Numbered from the stretch's first letter, positions 1 through 8,606 are shown. The stretch: DNA of 64,000 nucleotides from JBBQVZ01 sp963695975 (GCA_963695975.1 CAVOIB010000011.1:124001-188000), one strand, 5' to 3'. The notes: a model not told the origin generated them from the letters alone. Translations and numbers: made by a program.

Positions 1-1342
1 GGATCCCGGCCGCGTCCGTCGACGGCTCGACCTCCCCGCGTAGGTGGTGCGCGGTCGCCTCGATGACCCGAACCTGGTGGAACGTTCCTGCGTCGTAGCC
101 GTCCACGAGGTGGACGATCCGATTGGTGCGAGCGCGGGCCTGGGTCGACATCCCGCGCTTCCCCACGCCCTCGACAAGTACCTCGACCGATCGTCCGATC
201 TGTGCACGCGCGCGTTCCAGTGAGATCCGCTCCTGGAGCGTGGCCAACCGGTCGAACCGTTCCTGGACGACCGTCTTCGGGACCTGCTCGTCGAAGCCAG
301 CCGCGCGCGTGCCGGGGCGGGGCGAGTACTGGAACATGTACGCGCTGTCGAACCCGGCGCGCTCGACCGCGTCAAGCGTGTCGGCGAAGTCGGGTTCGCT
401 CTCCCCGGGGAACCCGACGATGATGTCGGTGGACACCGCGATCCCGGGGATCGCCGTCCTGATCCGCTCCAACCAGCCGAGGTAGCGCTCGCGCCGGTAT
501 GACCGCTGCATCGCCTTCAGCACCCGGTCGGAGCCCGATTGCAGCGGGAAGTGGATGTGCTCGCACACGGTCGGCGTGTCCGCCATCGCATCGATCACAT
601 CCGGTGTGAAGTCGTGCGGATGGGGTGAGGTGAACCGTACGCGGCGGATCCCCTCCACCGCCCCAACCCGACGAAGAAGCTCGGCGAACAGGGGGCGCGA
701 TGACGAACCGGGCACCGTCAGGTCGCGGCCATACGTGTTCACGTTCTGGCCAAGGAGCGTGATCTCGACCACGCCGCGATCCGCCAGCGCCTGGACCTCG
801 GCGAGGATGTCACCCACGGACCGCGAGCGCTGCGGCCCGCGCACGAGGGGCACGATGCAGAACGTGCACGCGTTGTCGCAGCCGGGCGCGATCGAAACCC
901 AGGCGCGGAAGTCATCGTGTCGCGCCGCGGGAAGCGCGCTGGGGAACACCTCCGTGTACTCGCGCACGTCCATCTGTGGACCGTCGGCTTCGGCGGTGTC
1001 CAGTAGCTCCAGGAGTCGCGGGAGCGCGTGCGTGCCGACCACAACGTCCACCCACGGAGCGCGAGCCTGGATCAGCGCCTGATCCTTCTGCGCCAGACAC
1101 CCGGCAACGACGATCCGCATATCGGGGTTGCGTTCTTTCAGGGGCTTGAGATGCCCAAGGTTGCCGTACAGACGGTTGTCGGCGTTCTCGCGGATGGCGC
1201 ACGTGTTGAACACGACCACGCCGGCATCGTCCAGGCCGGTGGCCGCCGACATGCCATCGGCGTCGAGCAACCCGGCGATGCGCTCCGAATCATGCTCGTT
1301 CATCTGGCACCCGAAGGTGCGGATCAGATACCTGCGCTCCAT
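1..1342 (-). CDS. miaB: tRNA-2-methylthio-N6-dimethylallyladenosine synthase MiaB (3' end cut by window edge)
   Basis: Radical-SAM methylthiotransferase that adds the 2-methylthio group to i6A37 of tRNAs reading UNN codons. The N-terminal MTTase domain has its three iron-sulfur cysteines at about residues 12, 48 and 82 (FGCQMNEHDSE, NTCAIRENA, GCLAQ). The radical-SAM cluster motif CDNACTFC is at 155-162, followed by a radical-SAM barrel (LLGQNVNTYGRD; HFPLQSGSD) and the beginning of a TRAM domain. The ATG at 1342 starts the usual MERRYLIRTFGCQMN. The reading frame is still open at base 1; 447 codons are present, so only a short C-terminal piece is missing. It lies 18 bp downstream of rny and is probably co-transcribed with it. 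Identification is firm. Confidence 0.95.
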   Translation of the reverse strand, partial: MERRYLIRTFGCQMNEHDSERIAGLLDADGMSAATGLDDAGVVVFNTCAIRENADNRLYGNLGHLKPLKERNPDMRIVVAGCLAQKDQALIQARAPWVDVVVGTHALPRLLELLDTAEADGPQMDVREYTEVFPSALPAARHDDFRAWVSIAPGCDNACTFCIVPLVRGPQRSRSVGDILAEVQALADRGVVEITLLGQNVNTYGRDLTVPGSSSRPLFAELLRRVGAVEGIRRVRFTSPHPHDFTPDVIDAMADTPTVCEHIHFPLQSGSDRVLKAMQRSYRRERYLGWLERIRTAIPGIAVSTDIIVGFPGESEPDFADTLDAVERAGFDSAYMFQYSPRPGTRAAGFDEQVPKTVVQERFDRLATLQERISLERARAQIGRSVEVLVEGVGKRGMSTQARARTNRIVHLVDGYDAGTFHQVRVIEATAHHLRGEVEPSTDAAGI

Positions 1343-1360
1343 GCCTCCGCCCTCCACCCT

Positions 1361-2893
1361 TTACTTGGCGAATTCCACAGCTCGGGTCTCACGGACGACG
1401 GTGATCTTGATCTGCCCTGGATACTGCAGTTCCTCTTCGACCTGCTTCGCGATCTCGCGTGCGATCATCTGCGCCTGGATGTCGTCGACATCTTCGGGCT
1501 TGACCATCACGCGGACCTCGCGCCCGGCCTGCATCGCGTACGTCTTCTCGACGCCGGGCTGAGCGGTACAGATCTCCTCGAGTCGCTCCAGCCGTTTCAC
1601 GTAGGTCTCGAGCGACTCCCGACGCGCGCCAGGGCGGCCTCCGCTGATCGAGTCCGCGATCTGCGCGAGCACGGCATCGACCGAGTGCTGCTCGACCTCG
1701 CCGTGATGGGACTCGATGCAGTGCACGACCTCGGGATCCTCCTTCAAACGCCGCGCGATCTCTGCACCGATGATCGCGTGCGAGCCCTCGATCTCATGCG
1801 TCACGGCCTTTCCGATGTCGTGCAGGAAGGCGCCGCGCTTGGCGACCGTCCCGTCCACCCCGATCTCCGCGGCGAGCGCCGACGCGATGTGGGCCGACTC
1901 CACCAGATGCTTCAGCACGTTCTGCCCGTACGACGTCCGGTATTGCAGGCGGCCGAGGAGCTTGATCAGCTCAGGATGGATGTCGGTGAGGCCGACCTCG
2001 GCGACTGCATCCTCACCCGCCCGCCGGATGTGCTCCTCGAGCTCGCGGAGGGATCGCTCATGGATCTCCTCGATCCGGGCGGGGTGGATGCGCCCATCGG
2101 CCACGAGCTTCTCAAGCGTCATGCGCGCGGCCTCGCGCCGCACCGGATCGAAGCTGGACAGGACCACCGCCTCAGGGGTGTCATCGACGATCAGGTTCAC
2201 CCCCGTCGTGGCCTCGAAGGCCCGGATGTTGCGGCCCTCCCGGCCGATGATCCGGCCCTTCATGTCCTCGCTCGGGAGGGCGAACACCGAGACGGTCGAC
2301 TCGGCCGTCTGCTCCGACGCGACCCGCTGGATCGCGATCGTCACGATCTTCCGGGCCCGCTCCTCCCCCTCCTCGCGTGCGTGCTGCTCGATCTCCCTGA
2401 CCTGTGTCATCGCCGCGCGCTTGGCCTCGTCGACCACCTGCGCCATCAGATGCTCGCGCGCCTCTCCGGAGGTCATGCTCGCGATCCGCTCGAGCTGCGC
2501 ACGGTGCTGCTCCGTCGCCTTCTCCAGCTGTTCGCGGACGTACTGCAGCTTCTCGTCTCGCTCCTGAAGCTCCAGCGCCCGCTTATCGACCGCCTCCGCC
2601 TGCTTGCGGAGCGCGTCTTCGGACTCCGCGATCCGCCGCTCCAGTCGAACGACCTCCTCGCGGCGCATGCGAACGTCTTCCTCGGCCTCCCGCCTGACGG
2701 TCGACGCCTCTTCGCGTGCCTCTTGGATCGCTTTGACACGCGTCGCGTCGGCTTCACGCTCCGCTTCAAGCAGGGTCTTCTGAGCACGAGCCTCGATGCT
2801 TTGGGCGTTCGACGCCGCGATCGTCTTTCGGATCAGGAATCCCGCAGCGATCCCCACCACCAGGGCGACGATGCCAACAACCACAGGGACCAT
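1361..2893 (-). CDS. rny: ribonuclease Y
   Basis: Membrane-anchored endoribonuclease that starts mRNA decay. One N-terminal transmembrane helix (about residues 1-22) is followed by a long charged coiled coil (about 25-200), a KH domain (MKGRIIGREGRNIRAFE) and an HD domain with HDIGK and SHHGEVE metal-binding motifs. The start chosen is the ATG at 2893, which has GGAGG five bases upstream. A longer reading from a GTG at 2908 would place this ribosome-binding site inside the gene. At 510 residues it has the normal family length. A 224-bp spacer separates it from recX. miaB follows closely downstream. The family is well known from Bacillus; its presence beside recA-recX-miaB fits actinobacterial order. 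Confidence 0.95.
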   Translation of the reverse strand: MVPVVVGIVALVVGIAAGFLIRKTIAASNAQSIEARAQKTLLEAEREADATRVKAIQEAREEASTVRREAEEDVRMRREEVVRLERRIAESEDALRKQAEAVDKRALELQERDEKLQYVREQLEKATEQHRAQLERIASMTSGEAREHLMAQVVDEAKRAAMTQVREIEQHAREEGEERARKIVTIAIQRVASEQTAESTVSVFALPSEDMKGRIIGREGRNIRAFEATTGVNLIVDDTPEAVVLSSFDPVRREAARMTLEKLVADGRIHPARIEEIHERSLRELEEHIRRAGEDAVAEVGLTDIHPELIKLLGRLQYRTSYGQNVLKHLVESAHIASALAAEIGVDGTVAKRGAFLHDIGKAVTHEIEGSHAIIGAEIARRLKEDPEVVHCIESHHGEVEQHSVDAVLAQIADSISGGRPGARRESLETYVKRLERLEEICTAQPGVEKTYAMQAGREVRVMVKPEDVDDIQAQMIAREIAKQVEEELQYPGQIKITVVRETRAVEFAK

Positions 2894-3117
2894 CGTTCCT
2901 CCCAACACACGTCCAACGCGTCTTGAGAGAAGAACCCGGAAGGTCCAGCCGTTCCCCTAGGGGATCCTGTGTGCGAGCGTATTCACGGCGCGCGTTCCGC
3001 CGATGGCGTCACGTGCTCCCCGCTCGGATGTTCGGTCTCGGTTCCGTCGATGGACTCGCTCACAGGGCCTCGTTGTTGAACGTCGGTTCTTCGTACGTTC
3101 CTCTCGTGTTCACGATG

Positions 3118-3648
3118 CTACGGCCGCGTGAACCGAGAGGCAAGGCTCGGATCTTCGGGGTCCGATGTCACCGAGAGCGCCTTTCGCGCGGTCCGACGGG
3201 CGAGATCGGCATCATATCCTCGCCTGACCAGCAGCGATGTCAGGCGCTGGAACGCTTTCGCGGGCTCCAGCGAGCCCATCCTCGCGGCTCGACCGGCAGC
3301 AAGCTCCAGCGCACGCTCCTCCTCGCCCGACCCGCGCCCGTCGACGACGCTGGCGATCAGATCCGGCGGGACCCCCGCGGCGGCCAGCTTCCCGGTCACG
3401 GCACGCCGGCCCGCCAGCTTGTTTCTGAAGGCGTGCTCCGCCACCTGCCGGGCGAACGCCTCATCATCGACCAGGCCTACCCGTTCCAGCCGATCGAGGA
3501 CATCGCCGACCTCATCTGCCTCGAAACCCGCCTGGAGCAGTCGCCGCTCCAGCTCCCGGCGGCTGCGGGCACGGACGGCGAGGAGACCGAGCGCGCGCTC
3601 GTGACAGCTCCTCGGATGGTGCGACCCGCGTGACGGCGTCGAGCTCAC
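3118..3648 (-). CDS. recX: recombination regulatory protein RecX
   Basis: Modulator of RecA filaments. The protein has the alpha-helical tandem-repeat pattern of RecX, beginning with CHERALGLLAVRARSRRELE and continuing through LVDDEAFARQVAEHAF and a C-terminal repeat (LLVRRGYDADLARRTARKAL). The GTG start at 3648 lies four bases after the recA stop codon and gives 176 residues, close to the usual 150-180. An in-frame start further upstream (3708) would overlap recA by 56 bp and add a low-complexity arginine/proline stretch, so it is less likely. No convincing ribosome-binding site is visible, so translation is probably coupled to recA. It is presumably under the same LexA control as recA. Confidence 0.88.
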   Translation of the reverse strand: MSSTPSRGSHHPRSCHERALGLLAVRARSRRELERRLLQAGFEADEVGDVLDRLERVGLVDDEAFARQVAEHAFRNKLAGRRAVTGKLAAAGVPPDLIASVVDGRGSGEEERALELAAGRAARMGSLEPAKAFQRLTSLLVRRGYDADLARRTARKALSVTSDPEDPSLASRFTRP

Positions 3649-3652
3649 GTTG

Positions 3653-4753
3653 CTATCCGTCGCCGTTGCTGGCCTTCGCTCCCTTGGCGGCCGTTGCCGG
3701 CTGGGCATCGTCGAGGACGAGGTCAGGCACGATCTGGATCGGGGTCTCGTCTCCCTCGGCGCCGAACTCGGTCAGACCGACCGCCTCCCGTACCTTCCGC
3801 TCGATCTCGTCGCGGAGGTCGACGTGCTCAGCGAGGAACTGCTTCGCGTTCTCCCGCCCCTGCCCGAGCTGGTCGCCCTCGTAGGTGAACCAGGCGCCCG
3901 CCTTCTTGATGATCTCGAGATCGACGCCGACATCGATGAGGGAGCCCTCCTTGGAGATGCCCTTGCCGTACATGATGTCGAACTCGCACTGGCGGAACGG
4001 CGGCGCCACCTTGTTCTTCACGACCTTGACCCGGGTGCGTGAGCCCACCACGTCGGTGCCGTCCTTCAGGTTCTCGATCTTGCGGACATCGAGTCGAACG
4101 GACGAGTAGAACTTCAGCGCCCGGCCACCGGGCGTGGTCTCGGGCGAGCCGAACATCACGCCGATCTTCTCGCGGAGCTGGTTGATGAAGATCGCCGACG
4201 TATCGAACCGAGAGAGCGTGCCCGCGAGCTTGCGCATCGCCTGCGACATCAGCCGCGCCTGCAAGCCGACGTGCGTGTCGCCCATCTCGCCTTCGATCTC
4301 GGCGCGCGGTACGAGCGCGGCCACCGAGTCCACCACCACGAGATCGAGCGCAGCCGAGCGAACGAGCATGTCGGCGATCTCGAGGGCCTGCTCTCCAGAA
4401 TCGGGCTGCGAGACGAGGAGTTCGTCGATGTTCACACCGAGCTCACGGGCGTAGGTCGGATCGAGCGCGTGCTCCGCGTCGATGAACGCCGCGATGCCCC
4501 CCTTCGCCTGAGCCTCGGCGATCATGTGAAGGCAAACCGTGGTCTTGCCCGATCCCTCCGGTCCGAAGACCTCGATGATCCGGCCGCGAGGGATCCCGCC
4601 GACGCCCAGCGCGATGTCGAGGGCGAGGGATCCGGTCGGGATAACCGTGATGCCCGCCCCCATCGGGTGCTCGCCGAGCTTCATGACGGCGCCCTTGCCG
4701 AACTGCTTCTCGATCTGCTGCAGCGTGACGTCGAGCATCTTGTCGCGGTCCAT
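3653..4753 (-). CDS. recA: recombinase RecA
   Basis: ATP-dependent strand-exchange protein and co-protease of the SOS response. Walker A GPEGSGKT is at residues 64-71. The LVVVDSVAALVPRAEIEGEMGD region, the L2 region (FGSPETTPGGRALKFYSS) and the C-terminal domain follow. The ATG at 4753 is chosen because AAGGAGG lies eight bases upstream and the protein then begins as RecA proteins do (MDRDKMLDVTLQQIEKQFGKG), giving 366 residues. An in-frame ATG at 4849 would add 32 residues with no family similarity. A perfect SOS box sits inside the promoter about 140 bp upstream. recX follows in the same transcript. Confidence 0.98.
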   Translation of the reverse strand: MDRDKMLDVTLQQIEKQFGKGAVMKLGEHPMGAGITVIPTGSLALDIALGVGGIPRGRIIEVFGPEGSGKTTVCLHMIAEAQAKGGIAAFIDAEHALDPTYARELGVNIDELLVSQPDSGEQALEIADMLVRSAALDLVVVDSVAALVPRAEIEGEMGDTHVGLQARLMSQAMRKLAGTLSRFDTSAIFINQLREKIGVMFGSPETTPGGRALKFYSSVRLDVRKIENLKDGTDVVGSRTRVKVVKNKVAPPFRQCEFDIMYGKGISKEGSLIDVGVDLEIIKKAGAWFTYEGDQLGQGRENAKQFLAEHVDLRDEIERKVREAVGLTEFGAEGDETPIQIVPDLVLDDAQPATAAKGAKASNGDG

Positions 4754-4888
4754 CCCTGAAGCCTCCTTGTGGCCCCTCGGCTCGCCGGTGAGGAGGATCC
4801 GGCGACGCTCGTCTCCCATCGCGGTGACCTTACCGAGTGATTCCGACATAACTTACACCCCTGTCATTCGACGGGTACCCGGCGGCCA

Positions 4889-4917
4889 ACGGTACTCGAA
4901 CAGATGTTCGAACACAA
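4889..4917 (-). promoter_or_regulatory. recA promoter
   Basis: Read on the minus strand, TTGTGT (4917-4912) and TACCGT (4894-4889) are separated by exactly 17 bp, and that spacer is the SOS box. Transcription would begin near 4882 and give a leader of about 130 nt before the recA ATG. This is inferred from spacing and from the operator position. Confidence 0.6.
4896..4911. promoter_or_regulatory. LexA/SOS box upstream of recA
   Basis: The 16-mer TCGAACAGATGTTCGA is a perfect inverted repeat that matches the actinobacterial/Bacillus LexA consensus TCGAAC-N4-GTTCGA. It forms nearly the whole 17-bp spacer between the candidate -35 and -10 elements of recA, so bound LexA would block RNA polymerase. 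thpR ends at 4925 on the same strand, so recA has its own promoter here. Confidence 0.9.
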
Positions 4918-4924
4918 GGACCGC

Positions 4925-5512
4925 TCACCCTCTCAACGCGAACGCGCGCAGCGGCTCATACCGTGGGGCCGGGCGTCGGAGGTGACTCCGGAACAAGACC
5001 ACTCGGTCGACCGAGAACGGCTCCGTCGACAGGGTCGGGGCTCCGCCGGTCGCCGCGGCGAGACGGATGGGCGGCTCGGGTCTCGCGACGGTGATGTGCG
5101 GCGTGAACGCTCGCATGTCGACGCGGAACTCCGCGGCCAACGCGACATCGAGTCCGGCCACGAGCTGCGCCAACGCCCCCATCGGATCCTCGACCCCGGC
5201 CCACACGACCCGGGCCCGGGCGGTGCTCGGGAACGCGCCGATGCCACCAAGGCTCACCCGAGCTGCGGCGTGCCCGGCCGCCACCCGCCACACGGTCTCC
5301 TCGACCCATGGAACGAGCCGCGGCGGTGTGGCGCCCAGGAACTTCACCGTGATGTGCCAGTTCTCTGCCGGGAGCCACCGGACGCGCGGGAGCGCCTCAC
5401 GAAGCGGTTCGATCGCGGCGGCGATGGCTTCCTTCGCCCCCTCGGGGATCTCCACCCCCAAGAACAGCCGAACCGAAGGGACCTGGGCTTCAGACGGGCG
5501 GTCGCTCGCCAT
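4925..5512 (-). CDS. thpR: RNA 2',3'-cyclic phosphodiesterase (LigT/ThpR family)
   Basis: 2H phosphoesterase that opens 2',3'-cyclic phosphate ends of RNA; historically called 2'-5' RNA ligase. The two hallmark HxTx motifs are HITV at residues 53-56 and HITV at 139-142. The start RLFLGVEIP and the tail SHLRRPAPRYEPL are typical of the family. The ATG at 5512 is ten bases after the cinA stop and gives 195 residues, the normal size. The longer open frame upstream of it lies within cinA and is not protein-like. The adjacency cinA-thpR-recA is common in actinobacteria. Its physiological RNA substrate is not known. Confidence 0.9.
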   Translation of the reverse strand: MASDRPSEAQVPSVRLFLGVEIPEGAKEAIAAAIEPLREALPRVRWLPAENWHITVKFLGATPPRLVPWVEETVWRVAAGHAAARVSLGGIGAFPSTARARVVWAGVEDPMGALAQLVAGLDVALAAEFRVDMRAFTPHITVARPEPPIRLAAATGGAPTLSTEPFSVDRVVLFRSHLRRPAPRYEPLRAFALRG

Positions 5513-5522
5513 GCGATCGGCC

Positions 5523-6788
5523 TCAGAGCGCCCGATCGTCGTCGGGCAACGGAGACCCGTCGAGATACCGTCGCACGAGGTCCAGCCCCGCCTGCTCCGC
5601 CCAGCGGCGGATCCGGTCGCGTTCGCCCGAGGTCTCGAAGCCGCGAGCGTGCCGGATCTCACCGGCGTCCAGCGCGATCCAAACCGTCCCGGGAACAGCT
5701 CCCCCGTGCGGCTCCGGGCCGGCTGCCCCCGTGAAGGCGACCGCGACGTCGGAACCGAACACGCGGCGCGCGCCGGCCGCCATCTCACGGGCGCAGGCCT
5801 CGCTCACGGGACCGGGCCCCGCCAGCGTTTCCCCGCTCACGCCCAGCAGGGCCTGCTTGGCGGAGGGCGCGTAGACGACGGCGGATCCAAGGAAGTGTCG
5901 AGAGGCGCCCGCCACGGCGGTGATCCGCTCACCCACCGACCCCCCCGTGAGGGATTCCGCGCAGGCGAGCGTGAGGCCGCGGTCGTCAAGGAGGCGGCCG
6001 ATCACTTCTTCGAGGCTCTCGTCGTGGGTGGAGAACACGGTCGGGCCCAGCCGAACGTGGACCTCGTCGGCGAGCGGGGCCAGGAGTGCTTCCGCGTCCA
6101 TCTCGCTCGACGCCTTCGCCGTGAGACGCACCTTCACCTCCCCCGAGGACGCGAGGTAGGCCACGCTCGGGTTCCCCGAGGCCACGAACAGGTCGCGCAG
6201 GAGTTCGGCCACGCGCGACTCTCCGATGCCGGTACAGCGAAGGGTTCGCGAGACGATCGTGGCCGACCCGGCGAGAGCCGCGAGCTCGGGGAGGATCGTG
6301 CCCTCCACCATCTCGACCATCTCTTCCGGCACCCCCGGGACCGCGTAGATGCGCTTGCCGTCAGGCAGTTCGGCCACGAGGCCGGGAGCGGAGCCGCGTT
6401 CGGGCATGATCGTGCGGAGCCCGCGCGGGACGTCGGCCTGGCGCAGGTTGTTCTCGGGCATCGCTCGGCCGAACCCGGCGAACCGATCCCGCAGGAAGGT
6501 CTCGATCTCGGGGTCCCTCACCATGGGGGCGTCGAGGAGCTCACCGATCGCGTCCCGTGTCAGGTCGTCCTCCGTCGGGCCGAGCCCGCCGGTGACGATC
6601 ACGACGTCCGCCCTCGTGAGCGCCAACCGCAGGACCTCGACGACGCGAGCCCGGTTGTCTCCGACGACCTGGTGATACAGCACGTCCACACCGATCGTCG
6701 CGGCTCGCTCCGAGATCCACCGAGCGTTGGTGTTCGCGATCTGCCCCAAGAGGAGCTCGGTGCCGACGCCGACGATCTCAGCCCTCAC
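5523..6788 (-). CDS. cinA: CinA: competence/damage-inducible protein with nicotinamide-nucleotide amidase domain
   Basis: Two-domain protein of 421 residues. The N-terminal MoaB/Mog-like domain (about 1-170: GVGTELLLGQIANTNARW, VIVTGGLGPTEDDLTRD) corresponds to the COG1058 ADP-ribose pyrophosphatase domain. The C-terminal PncC domain (about 255-410: TLACAESLTGGSVGERIT, AVAFTGAAGPEPHGG) deamidates nicotinamide mononucleotide to recycle NAD by-products. The GTG start overlaps the stop of the preceding RodZ-like gene in a GTGA, so translation is probably coupled. It belongs to the cinA-thpR-recA-recX group. The competence name is historical. Confidence 0.93.
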   Translation of the reverse strand: MRAEIVGVGTELLLGQIANTNARWISERAATIGVDVLYHQVVGDNRARVVEVLRLALTRADVVIVTGGLGPTEDDLTRDAIGELLDAPMVRDPEIETFLRDRFAGFGRAMPENNLRQADVPRGLRTIMPERGSAPGLVAELPDGKRIYAVPGVPEEMVEMVEGTILPELAALAGSATIVSRTLRCTGIGESRVAELLRDLFVASGNPSVAYLASSGEVKVRLTAKASSEMDAEALLAPLADEVHVRLGPTVFSTHDESLEEVIGRLLDDRGLTLACAESLTGGSVGERITAVAGASRHFLGSAVVYAPSAKQALLGVSGETLAGPGPVSEACAREMAAGARRVFGSDVAVAFTGAAGPEPHGGAVPGTVWIALDAGEIRHARGFETSGERDRIRRWAEQAGLDLVRRYLDGSPLPDDDRAL

Positions 6789-7498
6789 GACGAAGCCGTC
6801 GCCTCAGCACCAGCGAAGCTGAACGTGTTCTTCCAGGGCTGCCCAGGGGTGCCCGGCACACCGAGATCCCGTCCGTTCACCGTAACGTGCACGGCGCCAC
6901 CGTCCGTGAGGCTGAGCACCAACTCTGACAACGCCATGAACGTGCGCGTTTCTCCGGCCGCCATCGTGTAGGACGAGTCGACGCCGTCCGCCGTCACCGT
7001 CACGCGAACGTCGGCGATCGCCTGCACGACGGCGTCGATCTCGCGGTCGAGCGGCACCGGCTGCGCGGGTGCGGTCGGCAGGGTCGCCGGCGCCGGCGCC
7101 GAATGACCACGTGACACCAACCCGAAGACGATGGCGATCACGAGGACCGTCCCGGCCAGGAGCACCATCAGGAGCTGGTTGTCGCGGATCCGTGTAGCAG
7201 CGATCGCGCGTTCGACCCGGCCGAGCCTGGCCGGAGGAGGAGGGATCGCGGACTCCTCCGTGTGTTCGTCGTAGAGGGCGATCACCTTGTCAGGCGAGAG
7301 GCTCAAGTAGCCGGCGTACGTTCGCAAGGATCCCCGAACGTAGACATCGCTCAGCAGCGCGTCGAAGTCCTCAGACTCCAGCGCGCTCAGTTGGTCGATA
7401 TGGATCTTGGTGTCGCGGCTCGCCGCGTCGAGGGTGATGCCCCGCTGTTCTCGCGCCTTCCGCAGCGCTGGGCCGACCCCGATCATCGAGTCCTGCAC
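6785..7498 (-). CDS. RodZ-like protein: cytoplasmic helix-turn-helix, one membrane helix, DUF4115-type extracytoplasmic domain
   Basis: Domain order: Cro/C1-type helix-turn-helix near the N-terminus (LRKAREQRGITLDAASRDTKI, YVRGSLRTYAGYLSLSPDKVI), a proline-rich linker, one transmembrane helix (LLMVLLAGTVLVIAIVFGLV), then a periplasmic-side beta domain (VRVTVTADGVDSSYTMAAGE) like the RodZ C-terminal domain. RodZ proteins tie the MreB cytoskeleton to the cell-wall machinery; many actinobacteria carry such a gene next to cinA/recA, and its role there is less clear. The start is uncertain: GTG 7498 has GGAGG four bases upstream; ATG 7513 and ATG 7486 are alternatives. It ends in a GTGA overlap with cinA. 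Confidence 0.8.
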   Translation of the reverse strand: MQDSMIGVGPALRKAREQRGITLDAASRDTKIHIDQLSALESEDFDALLSDVYVRGSLRTYAGYLSLSPDKVIALYDEHTEESAIPPPPARLGRVERAIAATRIRDNQLLMVLLAGTVLVIAIVFGLVSRGHSAPAPATLPTAPAQPVPLDREIDAVVQAIADVRVTVTADGVDSSYTMAAGETRTFMALSELVLSLTDGGAVHVTVNGRDLGVPGTPGQPWKNTFSFAGAEATASS

Positions 7499-7694
7499 AG
7501 AACCTCCGGCCATGGGTCCCGGGGATGATAGCGCGCACTCGGACTCGACCCCGGCCGGACGAGGAGCGCTTGGCGCGCTGGTCACGAGGGAGCGTGGACG
7601 TCACACGACCTAAGGCGAAGAACCGCAGGGTTCATCGCCTTCCGTCGGCTGTGTCCGGTAGGACCGATGGTTAGTGTCCCGAGCGGGAGGGCCT

Positions 7695-8123
7695 ATGCGC
7701 ATGGATCGCGACGCCGACCGGACACCGAACGACTCCTCCAGCATCGAATCGAAAGACGACGCCGAAGGCTCGCCACTGGATTCGGTCACGGAACGGGTCC
7801 ATACCCCTGATCTCCTCTCCGAGGGGCCTGTCCGATTCCTCCTCGTCGCGGGCAACCAGGACGACGGCCATTGGGGACTCGTCGGATCGTTCTGGCTCTC
7901 CATCGATGGCGAGCGGGGCGGCTTCTTCGTCTCCCCCCGATCCCTGTGGCGAGGGAGTGAGATGGTCCGCAGCTACAAAGGAGCCCGAGCGCGGGGTTGG
8001 ACCGACGCCGACATCTACGCGTACTGGCAGGGTCAGGTCGGGATCTCCGGTGCCTTCATGATCGACCCTCAGCAGCACGCGGACAACCTGTTCCAGGTCG
8101 CCCGCCGCGTCGGCGCGCTGTAG
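7695..8123 (+). CDS. Conserved protein of unknown function, paralogue 1 of a tandem pair
   Basis: I do not recognise this family. The ATG at 7695 has GGGAGG four bases upstream; an ATG at 7701 is also possible. The first 45 residues are polar and acidic. The conserved core (about 45-142) contains VRFLLVAGNQDDGHWGLVG, GGFFVSPRSLW and a closing FQVARRVGAL. No membrane segment, signal peptide or cysteine cluster is visible, so it looks cytoplasmic. About 60% of the core is identical to the next gene. The pair sits in the opposite orientation between the RodZ-like gene and ftsK, an accessory insertion in a conserved neighbourhood. Confidence 0.75.
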   Translation: MRMDRDADRTPNDSSSIESKDDAEGSPLDSVTERVHTPDLLSEGPVRFLLVAGNQDDGHWGLVGSFWLSIDGERGGFFVSPRSLWRGSEMVRSYKGARARGWTDADIYAYWQGQVGISGAFMIDPQQHADNLFQVARRVGAL

Positions 8124-8206
8124 ACACGGGCCGGCGAACGGGCCTACGACCAAGGTCCCGGGTCGCTTTCGTTCCTCCGCCCGTCGTCGTCCCCCGTCGT
8201 CCCGCG

Positions 8207-8212
8207 TAGCGT
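8207..8212 (+). promoter_or_regulatory. -10 element (TAGCGT), possible leaderless start
   Basis: TAGCGT ends seven bases before the ATG at 8220 and no Shine-Dalgarno sequence is present. This geometry suggests transcription starting at or next to the start codon. No -35 element is recognisable. Confidence 0.4.
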
Positions 8213-8219
8213 TCCCCAC

Positions 8220-8606
8220 ATGGGGGACCCAAGGGTCACGCGAGGCTGGGACCGGCCGTCGCCCTTCGCGACGCCGCCCACCCATCTCGTCGATCTTCAC
8301 CGCGAGGGCACCGTTCGCTTCCTGCTGGTTTCCGGCCAACGCGATGACGGCGATTGGGGTGTGATCGGGGCGTTCTGGCTGGCGAATGACGGGGATCGGG
8401 GCGGGTTCCTGGTCTCACCGGAGTCTCTGTGGCACGGGAACGAGATGGCCCGCAGCTTCCGAGGAGCGCTCGCGCGAGGGTGGACCGAGGAGCGCATCTA
8501 CCGGTACTGGGAGGCGCTGGCCGGCTGTGCAGGCACGTACATGATCGATCCGGAGGATCAGGCCGGCAGTCTGTTCCAGGTCGCGCGCCGGGTCGGCACG
8601 ATCTAG
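8220..8606 (+). CDS. Conserved protein of unknown function, paralogue 2 of a tandem pair
   Basis: 128 residues, matching the core of the preceding gene (VRFLLVSGQRDDGDWGVIG, GGFLVSPESLW, ARGWTEERIYRYW, MIDPEDQAGSLFQVARRVG). About 62 of 100 aligned positions are identical, so the pair arose by duplication. It lacks most of the acidic N-terminal extension of its partner. There is no ribosome-binding site before the ATG, but a TAnnnT hexamer lies seven bases upstream. Its stop codon overlaps that of the convergent ftsK gene: both use the palindrome CTAG at 8603-8606. The function is unknown; conserved aromatic and acidic residues suggest a compact alpha/beta fold. Confidence 0.75.
   Translation: MGDPRVTRGWDRPSPFATPPTHLVDLHREGTVRFLLVSGQRDDGDWGVIGAFWLANDGDRGGFLVSPESLWHGNEMARSFRGALARGWTEERIYRYWEALAGCAGTYMIDPEDQAGSLFQVARRVGTI

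Noticed and set aside
1028..2926. Long plus-strand open frame opposite rny and miaB (and similar ones opposite infB, proS, ftsK, pnp, cdsA)
   Set aside because: These are shadow frames of GC-rich coding sequence; their translations are His/Arg/Asp-rich and match nothing, while the opposite strand carries clear genes.
2953..2964. TCCCCTAGGGGA palindrome upstream of rny
   Set aside because: A 12-base palindrome without a loop and without a T run; too short to be called a terminator or operator.
3076..3091. Second LexA-like core, TTGAAC-GTCG-GTTCTT, between recX and rny
   Set aside because: The GAAC-N4-GTTC core is perfect, but the flanks do not match and no -35/-10 pair surrounds it as at recA. 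About one such core is expected by chance in a window of this size.
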